Shown: positions 32,518 to 40,967 of the stretch, piece by piece
Layout of the letters: each line of letters begins with the position of its first letter
Numbering within the stretch: position 1 is the first letter of the stretch
Assembly (NCBI GenBank): GCA_045628945.1
Contig: JAZQQG010000005.1
Location: forward strand, 51,072 to 115,071
Direction of reading: 5' to 3'
From: RGIG4034 sp045628945
Lineage (GTDB): Bacteria; Bacillota; Clostridia; Lachnospirales; Lachnospiraceae
DNA: 64,000 bases
The notes under the pieces: generated by a model
The model's input: the letters and a program-made list of their open reading frames with translations, nothing else
Database searches by the model: none
What the model was told of the DNA's origin: nothing
Program-made: the position numbers and the translations under genes

Positions 32518-33528
32518 TTAGTCCTGGCAGAACTCCCGATACAAAAAGTCCATGGACAGATTGTGATCGTCCACATAGAAATCCGCATTCGGTTTGCCCA
32601 TATGAAGTTCATGGTATTTTACACCGAAACGATCCATCTGCTCCTTGGTAATCTCCGACCAGTCGATTCCGGTTACATACCCTCTTGCCGTAAAGAGCAC
32701 GATAGTATTTCCCAGCTCATAGAGGCGATTAATAATCCGAATCATGGGAACATTCGGCTCTGCCTTGGCATAATCCAGGTCTTCTCTTTTTAAGGCAATC
32801 ACACCATCGATATCAAAAACGAATCGCTTTCCGCCCTGTTGAATCTTTAACACCTGATCGGCACGGGCGAACTCCTCCTCCGTATCGATGTCAAAATTAT
32901 GCTTCATCTGATAGCCCAGAATCTTCTTGCCGGACATGGAATGGTCTCTGGTAATCACAATGGGACGAATCACATCGATGCAGGCATTCTGATAATAGAT
33001 CTTCGGAAGCTGCTGTCTCGGCATATTGTATGCTTCGGGAATATCGGTAAGAATCGGAGTCAGGGTACCGCTATCCGACATTCTCCACATCTTGTAGGCC
33101 ACCTCTCCCGCAGGGGCTATCGTACGGACACTGTCCGCTTCCGGATCCTGCAAAAGCATCTCAATCATGGTATCAATGTCCTCAATATCACGAATCGGAT
33201 AGGTCGGACGAAGCTGTACCACCACATCGGGAACATAGCCCTCCTGCTCTTCCAGGAATCGCAATGCATGCGCAAACACGTCAATATCCAACGCGGTATC
33301 CGTCGCATACTCCGCCGGTCGTAAAAAAGGAATTTCCGCACCATACTCCTTCGCAATCGCTGCATACTTCTCGCTGTCGGTGCTGACAATGACGCGGGTA
33401 ATATACTTCGATTGAAGCGCATGGTCGATGGAATGGGCAAACATCGGCTTCCCACCCATGATACGTATATTTTTGTCCACGACACTCTTCGAACCGCTCC
33501 TGGCGGGAATGATTGCAAGTACTTCCAT
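32518..33528 (-). CDS. neuA: CMP-nonulosonate synthetase fused to HAD phosphatase
   Basis: 336 residues. The N-terminal 225 are an acylneuraminate cytidylyltransferase: IIPARSGSKSVVDKN (7-21), then QLRPTYPIRDIEDID. The C-terminal 100 residues form a HAD-type phosphatase (FVFDIDGVIAL with Asp239 and Asp241, FTARGY, YVDDHN). The fused enzyme probably activates a nonulosonic acid with CTP, and the HAD part may remove a 9-phosphate from the sugar or act on a related phosphate. It is the last gene of the run ending at the terminator at 32475 and follows the first Maf gene. The NeuB partner is 6 kb away. Confidence 0.85.
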   Translation of the reverse strand: MEVLAIIPARSGSKSVVDKNIRIMGGKPMFAHSIDHALQSKYITRVIVSTDSEKYAAIAKEYGAEIPFLRPAEYATDTALDIDVFAHALRFLEEQEGYVPDVVVQLRPTYPIRDIEDIDTMIEMLLQDPEADSVRTIAPAGEVAYKMWRMSDSGTLTPILTDIPEAYNMPRQQLPKIYYQNACIDVIRPIVITRDHSMSGKKILGYQMKHNFDIDTEEEFARADQVLKIQQGGKRFVFDIDGVIALKREDLDYAKAEPNVPMIRIINRLYELGNTIVLFTARGYVTGIDWSEITKEQMDRFGVKYHELHMGKPNADFYVDDHNLSMDFLYREFCQD

Positions 33529-33543
33529 CTGTTGTCTCCGTTT

Positions 33544-35244
33544 CTATATCATCAAGGCCTCCGAAAGAGGCATAATCTCCATTCCCGGGATTAAGGCCCC
33601 GCCTTCGGTTGCATCAACCACGCGAATAGCCTTGGCGTCCTTCATCTTCATTCTTCGTTTGAACCAGTCACGATACAGGATGAACTTCGCATCCGCATAG
33701 ACCGTGCCACCATCCGATGCAGGAATCTCGGTTAAGTCTTCCGCATTCGGCGCCTGCATCTGGGAGGTGTCACTGGCATGAGCCACCATTCCCGTGAAGG
33801 CCAGATCCAAGCCTAAGAAGACAACCGCCCTTGCCCCTAACTGAATGGCCACATCTAAGGCCAGGGTGCTTACAGAACCGCCGGTCATATAGAGGCGATT
33901 GCCATGCTCTGTCGCATAGGCTTCTGCCGGAGCAAATTCCTTCTGAAGGGCAATATAAATCGGGGCGTGATAATTCTTCCGAATCTGCGAAGCCACCGTC
34001 GGCAAAATAATCATGGGAACCTGACAATCCTCCACCTCGCGAATCTGCTTGATTACACGGTTGTTGGCCTCAGAAAGAATAACATAGTCCGGCCGGATTC
34101 CTTGATGCAAAAGTTTACGCAAAACGGTTCCGGTTGCAATAATCAGGCTATCCGTCTCACGTTGTTCCAATTCCTTCAGGTTCTTGTCCAAGGAAGGTCC
34201 CGCTGCAATAATATATACTTTTTTGCCTAAGAAGTCCTCTGCAAGCTCATCCACATTCGGACATGCATCGCTCATATTTCGATAGTAATTGCTATATAAC
34301 AGAATGCTCTGCTCTCGCATGGACTGCTCGGTAATCGCGAATTTCTCATAAGAGAGTCGCACACGCTCATCCGGAATCATGCGGATTGCAGGCGGATAGA
34401 GAATCGTCTGGAAAAGAGGATTCTTATTATTCATCGACAGTTCCTGCAGCAACGGATCGTAGTGCAGAATGAGCTGTCCGCGCTCAATCCATTTTGCCAC
34501 CTCGGTATATTCAAGAAGAATTGTAAGGGATGCAAGGCTTGCATCGTAAAGATGAATGACCGCAGAATATCGGCTGGCACGCAATACCGAAAATGCTTGA
34601 TAGGACAGACCACTTCCCAGAATATGGTACTCAGCCTTATTTGCATCCAGAATTTCGCGAATGTAATTGTAATTTTCAACCATAGGACTGCCGTTCCCGT
34701 AAAGGTAACAGTTCATGTCCCCGTATTCGTACCGAATGGTATACTGTCCACTCTCTGTGAGTTCCAAATGGAAATGTGAACGCTCTTCCTGTTCCAATGC
34801 ACTTCCGTGATAACGATCCAACATCTCTGAAAGTTCAGGTTGCGCCTTACGTAGTGCAAACATGTTCGTCTCATACTGAGAACTATGCACAGCTTCAGCA
34901 ATCTCCTGCATCCAGCCAAGATACTGGATGAGTATGGGACGCAAGCCATATTGCAGCAAATCAGCAAGCAGCACCGTATCCTGATTGACCTGCGCCTTCA
35001 TAATCTCCTGAAGCTGCCCCATAATATCGTTCAGCATATCAGCTACCGAAAATCCCAGTTCCTCAAAATCCGCGGAGACCGCTCTGCAACCCTCCAAGAA
35101 TTCGCCGATGCGAGCCAGCAGGTCACGATATGCTCGCATTGCCTGATCTATATTGAACCGTCTGAGATCACTTACAATATAATCACCGACCATTACACAT
35201 ATTTTCAGCCGGTTCCTGTTTGTCGCGAATACCTTAACGTCCAT
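33544..35244 (-). CDS. Maf flagellin glycosyltransferase (DUF115), first copy
   Basis: 566 residues. The MptE-like DUF115 domain is seen as KKVYIIAAGPSLDKNLKEL (341-359), IRPDYVILSE, GGSVSTLALDVAIQLGA and FLGLDLAFTG. Motility accessory factors of this family transfer pseudaminic, legionaminic or related acids to Ser/Thr of flagellin. The N-terminal 330 residues are helical with a nucleotide-binding-like segment around 205-235. The gene overlaps glf by 11 bases. A second, divergent copy is at 40968-42818. A family role in flagellin glycosylation is established in Campylobacter, Helicobacter, Aeromonas, Clostridium and Geobacillus; its acceptor here is inferred. Confidence 0.87.
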   Translation of the reverse strand: MDVKVFATNRNRLKICVMVGDYIVSDLRRFNIDQAMRAYRDLLARIGEFLEGCRAVSADFEELGFSVADMLNDIMGQLQEIMKAQVNQDTVLLADLLQYGLRPILIQYLGWMQEIAEAVHSSQYETNMFALRKAQPELSEMLDRYHGSALEQEERSHFHLELTESGQYTIRYEYGDMNCYLYGNGSPMVENYNYIREILDANKAEYHILGSGLSYQAFSVLRASRYSAVIHLYDASLASLTILLEYTEVAKWIERGQLILHYDPLLQELSMNNKNPLFQTILYPPAIRMIPDERVRLSYEKFAITEQSMREQSILLYSNYYRNMSDACPNVDELAEDFLGKKVYIIAAGPSLDKNLKELEQRETDSLIIATGTVLRKLLHQGIRPDYVILSEANNRVIKQIREVEDCQVPMIILPTVASQIRKNYHAPIYIALQKEFAPAEAYATEHGNRLYMTGGSVSTLALDVAIQLGARAVVFLGLDLAFTGMVAHASDTSQMQAPNAEDLTEIPASDGGTVYADAKFILYRDWFKRRMKMKDAKAIRVVDATEGGALIPGMEIMPLSEALMI

Positions 35245-36385
35245 TCAATTCCTCTTTTACCATTGTTAACGCAGCTGCGATTACCTTGTCCATATCGTAA
35301 TATTTATACTGGCCAAGACGTCCACCGAAAAGAACCCGCGGTAAGGCATCTGCCAATTCACGATACTTTGCATAGAGGTCGTTATTCCGCTCGTTGTTTA
35401 CCGGGTAATAAGGTTCGTCACCCGGCTTCCAATCTTTCGGATATTCCCGGGTAATGACCGTATCCTTCTGCGTACCGAACTCGAAATGCTTATGCTCAAT
35501 GATACGCGTATACGGTATCTCTCGCTCCGTATAGTTCACAACCGCATTTCCCTGATAATTCTCAACATCCCTGTAGGTCTCTTCCTCAAATCGAAGGGAA
35601 CGATACTCCAGGTTTCCAAGCTTCCCATCAAAGAATTCATCAATCATACCGGTATACAATACCCGTTCAAAGGTGTCCCCCTCGACGGATTCAATCCTGC
35701 CATCCGCAGTTTTCACCGCCTCCGGATTCTTCAAAAAAGAACGATACTCCGTATTCAGGCGAGCCGAAATGTCCGTAAGCATTTTCTCAACAATCTGCGT
35801 ATAACCGCCCACGGCAATGCCTTGAAAACGATCATTAAAATAATTATTGTCGTAGGTAAAACGCATCGGAAGACGCTTAATGATAAAGGCCGGAAGTTCT
35901 GTACAGGACTTCCCCCATTGCTTCTCTGTATAACCTTTGACCAGTTTCTCGTAGACATCCCGCCCGGCAAGAGAAATTGCCTGTTCTTCCAGATTCTGCG
36001 GATCGGTAATTCCTGCCTCGGCAATCTGATCGGCAATCTTCTTCTGTGCTTCTGCCGGAGTAATGACTCCCCACATCTTGCTAAAGGTGTTCATGTTAAA
36101 GGGAAGATTATAGAGCTCATCCTGATATCTCGCCACCGGGGAATTGATGAACTGATTGAATTCTGCGAACTGATTGACATATTCCCAAATTGCGCGGTCG
36201 GAAGTATGAAAAATGTGTGCCCCATATTTGTGCACCTGAATTCCTTCCTGCTCCTTCGTATAGATATTACCGGCCAGATGGTCTCTTCGATCAATTACAA
36301 GACAGGTCTTGCCTGCCTTCTTCATCTCATATGCAAAGGTCGCGCCAAAGAGTCCGGCGCCGACAATCAGATAGTCATAGTTCAT
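35234..36385 (-). CDS. glf: UDP-galactopyranose mutase
   Basis: 383 residues. The FAD enzyme converts UDP-galactopyranose to UDP-galactofuranose for surface glycans. Visible features are YLIVGAGLFGATFA at the N-terminus, HKYGAHIFHTSD, KQWGKSCTELPAFIIKRLP and the C-terminal GRLGQYKYYDMD (FAD and substrate contacts). The start has AGGAG upstream. It overlaps the Maf gene by 11 bases and lies ten bases after the CDP-ribitol synthase gene. No dedicated galactofuranosyltransferase was recognised nearby. Confidence 0.96.
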   Translation of the reverse strand: MNYDYLIVGAGLFGATFAYEMKKAGKTCLVIDRRDHLAGNIYTKEQEGIQVHKYGAHIFHTSDRAIWEYVNQFAEFNQFINSPVARYQDELYNLPFNMNTFSKMWGVITPAEAQKKIADQIAEAGITDPQNLEEQAISLAGRDVYEKLVKGYTEKQWGKSCTELPAFIIKRLPMRFTYDNNYFNDRFQGIAVGGYTQIVEKMLTDISARLNTEYRSFLKNPEAVKTADGRIESVEGDTFERVLYTGMIDEFFDGKLGNLEYRSLRFEEETYRDVENYQGNAVVNYTEREIPYTRIIEHKHFEFGTQKDTVITREYPKDWKPGDEPYYPVNNERNNDLYAKYRELADALPRVLFGGRLGQYKYYDMDKVIAAALTMVKEELNGR

Positions 36386-36394
36386 CGTAGTCTC

Positions 36395-37765
36395 CTACTT
36401 TCTTCTTACATCAATTACCTGCCCTGTTAAGTCACTTGCAACCACCTTAAGCGTCTCTTTGGCAACCTTAACACTCTCAAGAAGCGTATCCTTCGCCTCA
36501 ATCCCGAAGTTCTTACGACGCATGGGGGTATCCGTACGTTCCGGATTGATGACATTAATTCGAATTCCATCTTGAAAAAGTTCTTCGCTCATGGCCTGTG
36601 CAAAATTGACGATAGCAGCTTTTGTACTCGAATAGATACTGTACATGGCTCTTCCGCGTGTATAAGAGCTCGATGTAAACAAAATCACACTGCCCTTTGA
36701 CTTACGCAGATACGGAATCGCCGCCTTCGTAACATGAACGCTTCCGAGATAATTCACGTTAGTCATATAGAGTATGTCCTCTGCGGACATTGCCTCAAGT
36801 TTCGAGATATTCAACAATGCGGAGGTATTAATTACATAATCGATTCTTCCCTCTTTATCATAAACCTCTTTCAGTGCATTGGCCACCTGATCATAGTTGC
36901 AAACATCCACACCATTTGCACGGGAATACCCATAGATTCTGCCGCCGTTTTCCTGAACGAGAGTTACAATATCCTTACCGATGCCGCTGGTAGAACCGAT
37001 TACGACGCCAACCTTTCCAACAACCTCGCTGATAATATCCGAGAAATGATACTGATCGCTCATCAGCTCCATGGCATTGATTTGGAAGAGCTTGTCTGCC
37101 AGATATGCGTCCTCACGATAGGTAATCTTGATATTCTTTTCCTCACCGGCAACCACATAGATGTCCGCCAGCTTGAAGTGTGTCACGATACCGCAATCAT
37201 CGGTTGCTGCAACATCTCCGGCTTCGAAGAACATCTCATATGCTTTTTTGATTAGGTCCAGATGAAATCCCTGTGGCGTTTGGCCACGCATCAGGTAATT
37301 GCGTTTCGGAATCTTCTGAATAATCTTCTCATCATCTATTTTGATAATGGTATCTGCACAGGGAACCGCTACATCCACCGCCTCATACTCATCAAGGGCT
37401 TTCACACAGTTCTCGATAATTTCATCCGAGACAAACGGACGAATCGCATCATGGAAAAGAACATTTTTCGTGTCCTCATCGCAAGCCATCAATCCGGCAT
37501 AGGAGGACTCCTGACGGGTACTGCCGCCTAAGATTACTTTCTTAACTTTGACAAAGTGATTCTTCATAATGAGTTCATTCATGTACTCATAAAAATGCTC
37601 ATTAATTACGATAATCACTGAATCAATATACGGATTCTTCTCCATTCGCTCTATCGTATGCTCGATTACGGTCTTGCCCGCAATCTTTACAAACTGCTTC
37701 GGCACTTCACCGCCAAAACGCTGGCCAGAGCCACCGGCCAGAATAATCATCTGAGTCTTCTTCAT
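36395..37765 (-). CDS. Bifunctional CDP-ribitol synthase (cytidylyltransferase + reductase)
   Basis: 456 residues in two domains. Residues 1-235 are an IspD/TarI-type cytidylyltransferase (LAGGSGQRFGGEVPKQF, 10-25; HDAIRPFV). Residues 250-456 are a short-chain dehydrogenase (GSTSGIGK at 257-264, catalytic YSSTK at 378-382). The same layout is known from the Haemophilus Bcs1/Acs1 enzyme, which reduces ribulose 5-phosphate and makes CDP-ribitol. The adjacent TagF/TarL-like gene (two bases away) would use this product. MEP-pathway use is unlikely because of the fused reductase. Confidence 0.87.
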   Translation of the reverse strand: MKKTQMIILAGGSGQRFGGEVPKQFVKIAGKTVIEHTIERMEKNPYIDSVIIVINEHFYEYMNELIMKNHFVKVKKVILGGSTRQESSYAGLMACDEDTKNVLFHDAIRPFVSDEIIENCVKALDEYEAVDVAVPCADTIIKIDDEKIIQKIPKRNYLMRGQTPQGFHLDLIKKAYEMFFEAGDVAATDDCGIVTHFKLADIYVVAGEEKNIKITYREDAYLADKLFQINAMELMSDQYHFSDIISEVVGKVGVVIGSTSGIGKDIVTLVQENGGRIYGYSRANGVDVCNYDQVANALKEVYDKEGRIDYVINTSALLNISKLEAMSAEDILYMTNVNYLGSVHVTKAAIPYLRKSKGSVILFTSSSYTRGRAMYSIYSSTKAAIVNFAQAMSEELFQDGIRINVINPERTDTPMRRKNFGIEAKDTLLESVKVAKETLKVVASDLTGQVIDVRRK

Positions 37766-37767
37766 GC

Positions 37768-38988
37768 TTATCGCCTCTTATTTCGAATTGTTCGAATCTG
37801 TTCTGTTAAGGATCCACATGCAGGCTCCTCTGTTGCAAACAACAATCTTCTTGCCCTCTCAGCAGATTCTTCATCCGCTATTTCACATGCCATTGCTTCT
37901 ACCAGCTCCGGCATCGTATGTACACACTCCTCACACATGTATTCCTCATTCGTGAAATACTGTTCGCGGGTATTCTGCTGATACTCCGCTTCATCATACG
38001 GGAAAAGGACCACCGGACGATGTAGCAGGATATAATCCGAATAGATGGAGGAATAGTCGGTTACCATCGTATCTGCCAGCTGCAGAATGGCATATACATC
38101 CACATTGGCAGGTATGGGATAGATATTGCTGTATTGTTTTTTTCCAAGATATTCATTCAGTTTGGACTTCGGATGCGGCTTCATGCAAAAGAAAATCTTT
38201 CTCTCCCGAAGCATCTCGTTGAAAGCATCCATGTCCACAACCTCAGGCCATCGTTTCTCGGATTCGCGGAAGGTCGGGTAATACTGTGCGATTCGAAGTC
38301 CATCCGCTTTTGCCATAAGAATTGTCTTTCTGGCATCCGCCTCGTCTTCCGTATAAATCTCCGGGAAGTTTTCTCCCAGGAGTGTATCATTTCTGGGATA
38401 ACCATCCAGAATCATATGGCTCATGGGGACCCGAAAGGCTCGGGCAAAAATCTCCACCATGGTATCCGAGGTGGACAAAATGTAATGATAGGGTTTCTCA
38501 TCCGAAAGGCGTCTCGGAAAATAGCACCAGCGCTGCCATAAATTCTTAGGGTGTCGAACCTGATCATGAATGTTGTCATAATTGATTCGTTTATTGCCGA
38601 CTCCGTGCCAGAGATTCACCTTCACCGCCCGCCCCGATAACCAGTAATTAATATCCTTCACATAGTTATCGAAGATAAAGACTCCCGCGTGCAGGCAGTG
38701 CCAGATTCCCGGAAGGCTCATCTGCATATAGCAACGCAGGCCCTTGCTCCGAAGAAGTGTACAAACCTGACGATTTCTGGTAATCCAGACGGGAAGGATT
38801 CCCTCCTCCGGGTGCGCATTCAGGTATAGGTACAGGTAACGCGGATTATCCGCAAAGCGGCGTCCGAAGGTGCTTCCGAATACCCATTTATTCTTTTGTC
38901 GGATTGTCAAATGAGAAATCCAGTAAATGGGAAGCATCAGCAACTGCGCCCAATACTTGAGGAATCCTCCCACACCACCATGCTTCAT
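37768..38988 (-). CDS. CDP-ribitol/CDP-glycerol phosphotransferase (TagF/TarL-like)
   Basis: 406 residues, the usual length of the catalytic part of teichoic-acid-type polymerases. LWHGVGNKR carries one catalytic His, followed by YYPTFRES, CMKPHPKS with the second His and VTDYSSIYSDYILL near the CDP site. It links polyol-phosphate units on the cytosolic face of the membrane. Next to the CDP-ribitol synthase, ribitol phosphate is the likely substrate. Whether it makes a polymer or adds one unit cannot be decided from sequence. Confidence 0.88.
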   Translation of the reverse strand: MKHGGVGGFLKYWAQLLMLPIYWISHLTIRQKNKWVFGSTFGRRFADNPRYLYLYLNAHPEEGILPVWITRNRQVCTLLRSKGLRCYMQMSLPGIWHCLHAGVFIFDNYVKDINYWLSGRAVKVNLWHGVGNKRINYDNIHDQVRHPKNLWQRWCYFPRRLSDEKPYHYILSTSDTMVEIFARAFRVPMSHMILDGYPRNDTLLGENFPEIYTEDEADARKTILMAKADGLRIAQYYPTFRESEKRWPEVVDMDAFNEMLRERKIFFCMKPHPKSKLNEYLGKKQYSNIYPIPANVDVYAILQLADTMVTDYSSIYSDYILLHRPVVLFPYDEAEYQQNTREQYFTNEEYMCEECVHTMPELVEAMACEIADEESAERARRLLFATEEPACGSLTEQIRTIRNKRR

Positions 38989-38996
38989 AAGTACCT

Positions 38997-39329
38997 CTAA
39001 TTCACGTAGCGCGGAATCTCGAGATAGTCTTGCATGTCGCTTAATACTCTCTCTCTTCCCGCATTATTTAATCGCATATAAGACTGCATCACTTTGTTTT
39101 CAATCATCTGCGCCGAGGCAGAGATGCTGTCATCCAAGGGGCTAAAATCAATGGGATTTAACCCCAACTTCTCGCAGATCTGAATCACGGTTCCGTAAGC
39201 CATTCCGTCGATTCCCCGCTCAAAGGCGGTTACCAGAGTGCTGTACGGAATTCCGATATCCAGGCAGAAGGCGCGGATGCTCTTATAGCGTTCACGTATA
39301 ATCTTTTTCAAGATTTCTGCTTTTTCCAT
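38997..39329 (-). CDS. XRE-type small DNA-binding protein
   Basis: 110 residues. An N-terminal helix-turn-helix (ERYKSIRAFCLDIGIPYSTLVTAFERG, read in parts) resembles XRE/Cro regulators. The remainder (about 60-110) is a helical tail. It lies inside the glycan run, eight bases before the TarL-like gene, and could regulate the cluster or a phase-variable part. No target site was found. Confidence 0.75.
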   Translation of the reverse strand: MEKAEILKKIIRERYKSIRAFCLDIGIPYSTLVTAFERGIDGMAYGTVIQICEKLGLNPIDFSPLDDSISASAQMIENKVMQSYMRLNNAGRERVLSDMQDYLEIPRYVN

Positions 39330-39366
39330 AGGATCTACTCCTTTGCTATGGCTTGTTGTACAAAGA

Positions 39367-40866
39367 TTACCACTTCTTCAAGTAGGTCTTACGCTCAATG
39401 GGATCCAGCTTGTTAATCTCAGGATCCTTGTAGTAAGAATCACTCTTCATATGCTGCGTGGACACCTCTTCGAAGATGGCACCGGTCTGGGAGGAGAAGG
39501 AATGATACTCGCCTCTCATAACCGTCTGCATATCGCCGGGATGCAGATGCTTCTCTTCCTGTCCGTCCAGCTGAACATCCAGATCGCCGTAAAGTACCTG
39601 GAAGGTCTCCTCTTTTACCCGGTGTGCATGAGAGGGATGGAACTGTCCCGGAAGAACAATGATGTATTTCTTACAATATTCACGGTTAATAATGTTGATA
39701 ATAATGGCACCGGTCTGACGGAAGTGCTTCATTCCATAATGGTGAGAAAGCTCTACCTCGAAATCATTGCCCAAGGCAATTCCTGCCTCATAGAGCATCC
39801 CCTTCGCATCATGGACCGCATTACGTACAACGCCGACACCGGTAATCTTAGGCTGCTCAATAATTTTTTCATCCGGGGCGTAATCGATGCTTGCCACCAT
39901 CCCTTCCTTGAGGTCTCCGCTGAATAACTGTTTCTCCTGCAAGGGCATTGCATAATATACCTTATCGGGAGTAATCGGTTCTCCTGCCTTGATGTACTCC
40001 TTGGCATAAACACCACGCATCAGGGAGCGAAGGGAATCCACCTCATCCTGGCTGATGTATTTGGTGTCCGGCTTCATCATACGACACATGGTCTTGGCCT
40101 TAATCACCGACGCTACCCACTTCTCTGCCTGCTCCGGATTCATGGAGTACGCATTCAGGGAGTACTTCTCATTCGGAAGTCCCACATGACGCTCCAAGAT
40201 TCGGCAGCCCTTGGAAACTGCAAGCATTGCAACCGTATTATCATCCGGATCCTCATGGCCGGAGTAACCGATGGGAATCTCGTGGTAGCGTTTCTGCATA
40301 CGACCGATGAAATCCAACTGAAGATGCTCATCCGGTGCCGGATACTCTGCCACGCAATGAAGCAATGCGAAATTTGCCTTGCGATGAGAGAAGTAGTTGT
40401 AAATCTTATCGATATCCGCAAGAGTCTTGCCTCCGGTGGAAATGATTACAGGCTTGCGGGTTTTCTCAATCTTTGCAAGAAGCGGCCAGTCCAGCGAGGA
40501 GCAGCTGGCTACCTTGATAATGTCCAGCCCCTGATCCATACACCAGTCCACACCGTTCTCATCAAAGGGAGTACTCATGGTTAACATGCCTTCTTCACGA
40601 ACGCAGTTCACAAGCTCCGAGAACTGTTCATAGGTCAGTCTCGTTCCCATGAAACGAGGAATGTGCTTTACATCGGTACGGTCCTTGAAATCCTTATGAA
40701 TAAAGGTATCCAGATCGCGGTACTGAAGCTTCACTGCCGCCTTAATATTGTATTTGCGGGCAATCTTGCCCATGGCACGAATAATGTCTTTGCCGTGCTC
40801 TACATCACCCTGATGGGAATTCGCCATCTCAAAGATAAAAAGATCCTCAAAAATGCTTGTATTCAT
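39367..40866 (-). CDS. neuB: NeuB-type nonulosonate synthase with SAF and cupin domains
   Basis: 499 residues from the ATG at 40866 (AGGAGG upstream). PEP condenses with a hexosamine-type acceptor to make a nonulosonic acid. IFEMANSHQGD (N-terminus), AAVKLQYRD and ISTGGKTLADI are NeuB motifs; GYSGHEDP and ERHVGLP close the barrel. A SAF/antifreeze-like domain (VYAKEYIKAGEPIT, about 305-320) follows. The last 110 residues are a cupin (FHPSHAHRVKEETFQVLYG). The added cupin is uncommon and may bind or isomerise a sugar. The precursor genes (such as epimerase or aminotransferase partners of legionaminate) were not all seen, so the exact sugar is open. Confidence 0.88.
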   Translation of the reverse strand: MNTSIFEDLFIFEMANSHQGDVEHGKDIIRAMGKIARKYNIKAAVKLQYRDLDTFIHKDFKDRTDVKHIPRFMGTRLTYEQFSELVNCVREEGMLTMSTPFDENGVDWCMDQGLDIIKVASCSSLDWPLLAKIEKTRKPVIISTGGKTLADIDKIYNYFSHRKANFALLHCVAEYPAPDEHLQLDFIGRMQKRYHEIPIGYSGHEDPDDNTVAMLAVSKGCRILERHVGLPNEKYSLNAYSMNPEQAEKWVASVIKAKTMCRMMKPDTKYISQDEVDSLRSLMRGVYAKEYIKAGEPITPDKVYYAMPLQEKQLFSGDLKEGMVASIDYAPDEKIIEQPKITGVGVVRNAVHDAKGMLYEAGIALGNDFEVELSHHYGMKHFRQTGAIIINIINREYCKKYIIVLPGQFHPSHAHRVKEETFQVLYGDLDVQLDGQEEKHLHPGDMQTVMRGEYHSFSSQTGAIFEEVSTQHMKSDSYYKDPEINKLDPIERKTYLKKW

Positions 40867-40887
40867 ATCGTAACCTCCTAACAAAAA

Positions 40888-40927
40888 GCCAATATATATT
40901 GCAGGAACATCTGCTATATATATCGGC
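40888..40927 (-). terminator. Long hairpin with T-run in the neuB leader (attenuator or terminator)
   Basis: Seventeen-base arms (40888-40904 and 40911-40927) pair with two mismatches around a six-base loop. In the minus direction a TTTTTG run follows. It sits between the stop of the second Maf gene and the neuB ribosome binding site, so it may cut the long transcript or act as an attenuator. Confidence 0.55.
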
Positions 40928-40967
40928 TATTCTGTCAAAAAAATAATATAAAATTATCACTATTTCG

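Noticed and set aside
35486..36430. Long open frame antisense to glf (314 codons)
   Set aside because: Opposite strand of a well-supported mutase gene, with random-looking composition and no start signal.
40920..40927. GCCGATAT in the neuB leader as a sigma-28 promoter
   Set aside because: No TAAA-like box at 15 or 16 bases; the motif is explained as part of the hairpin arm.
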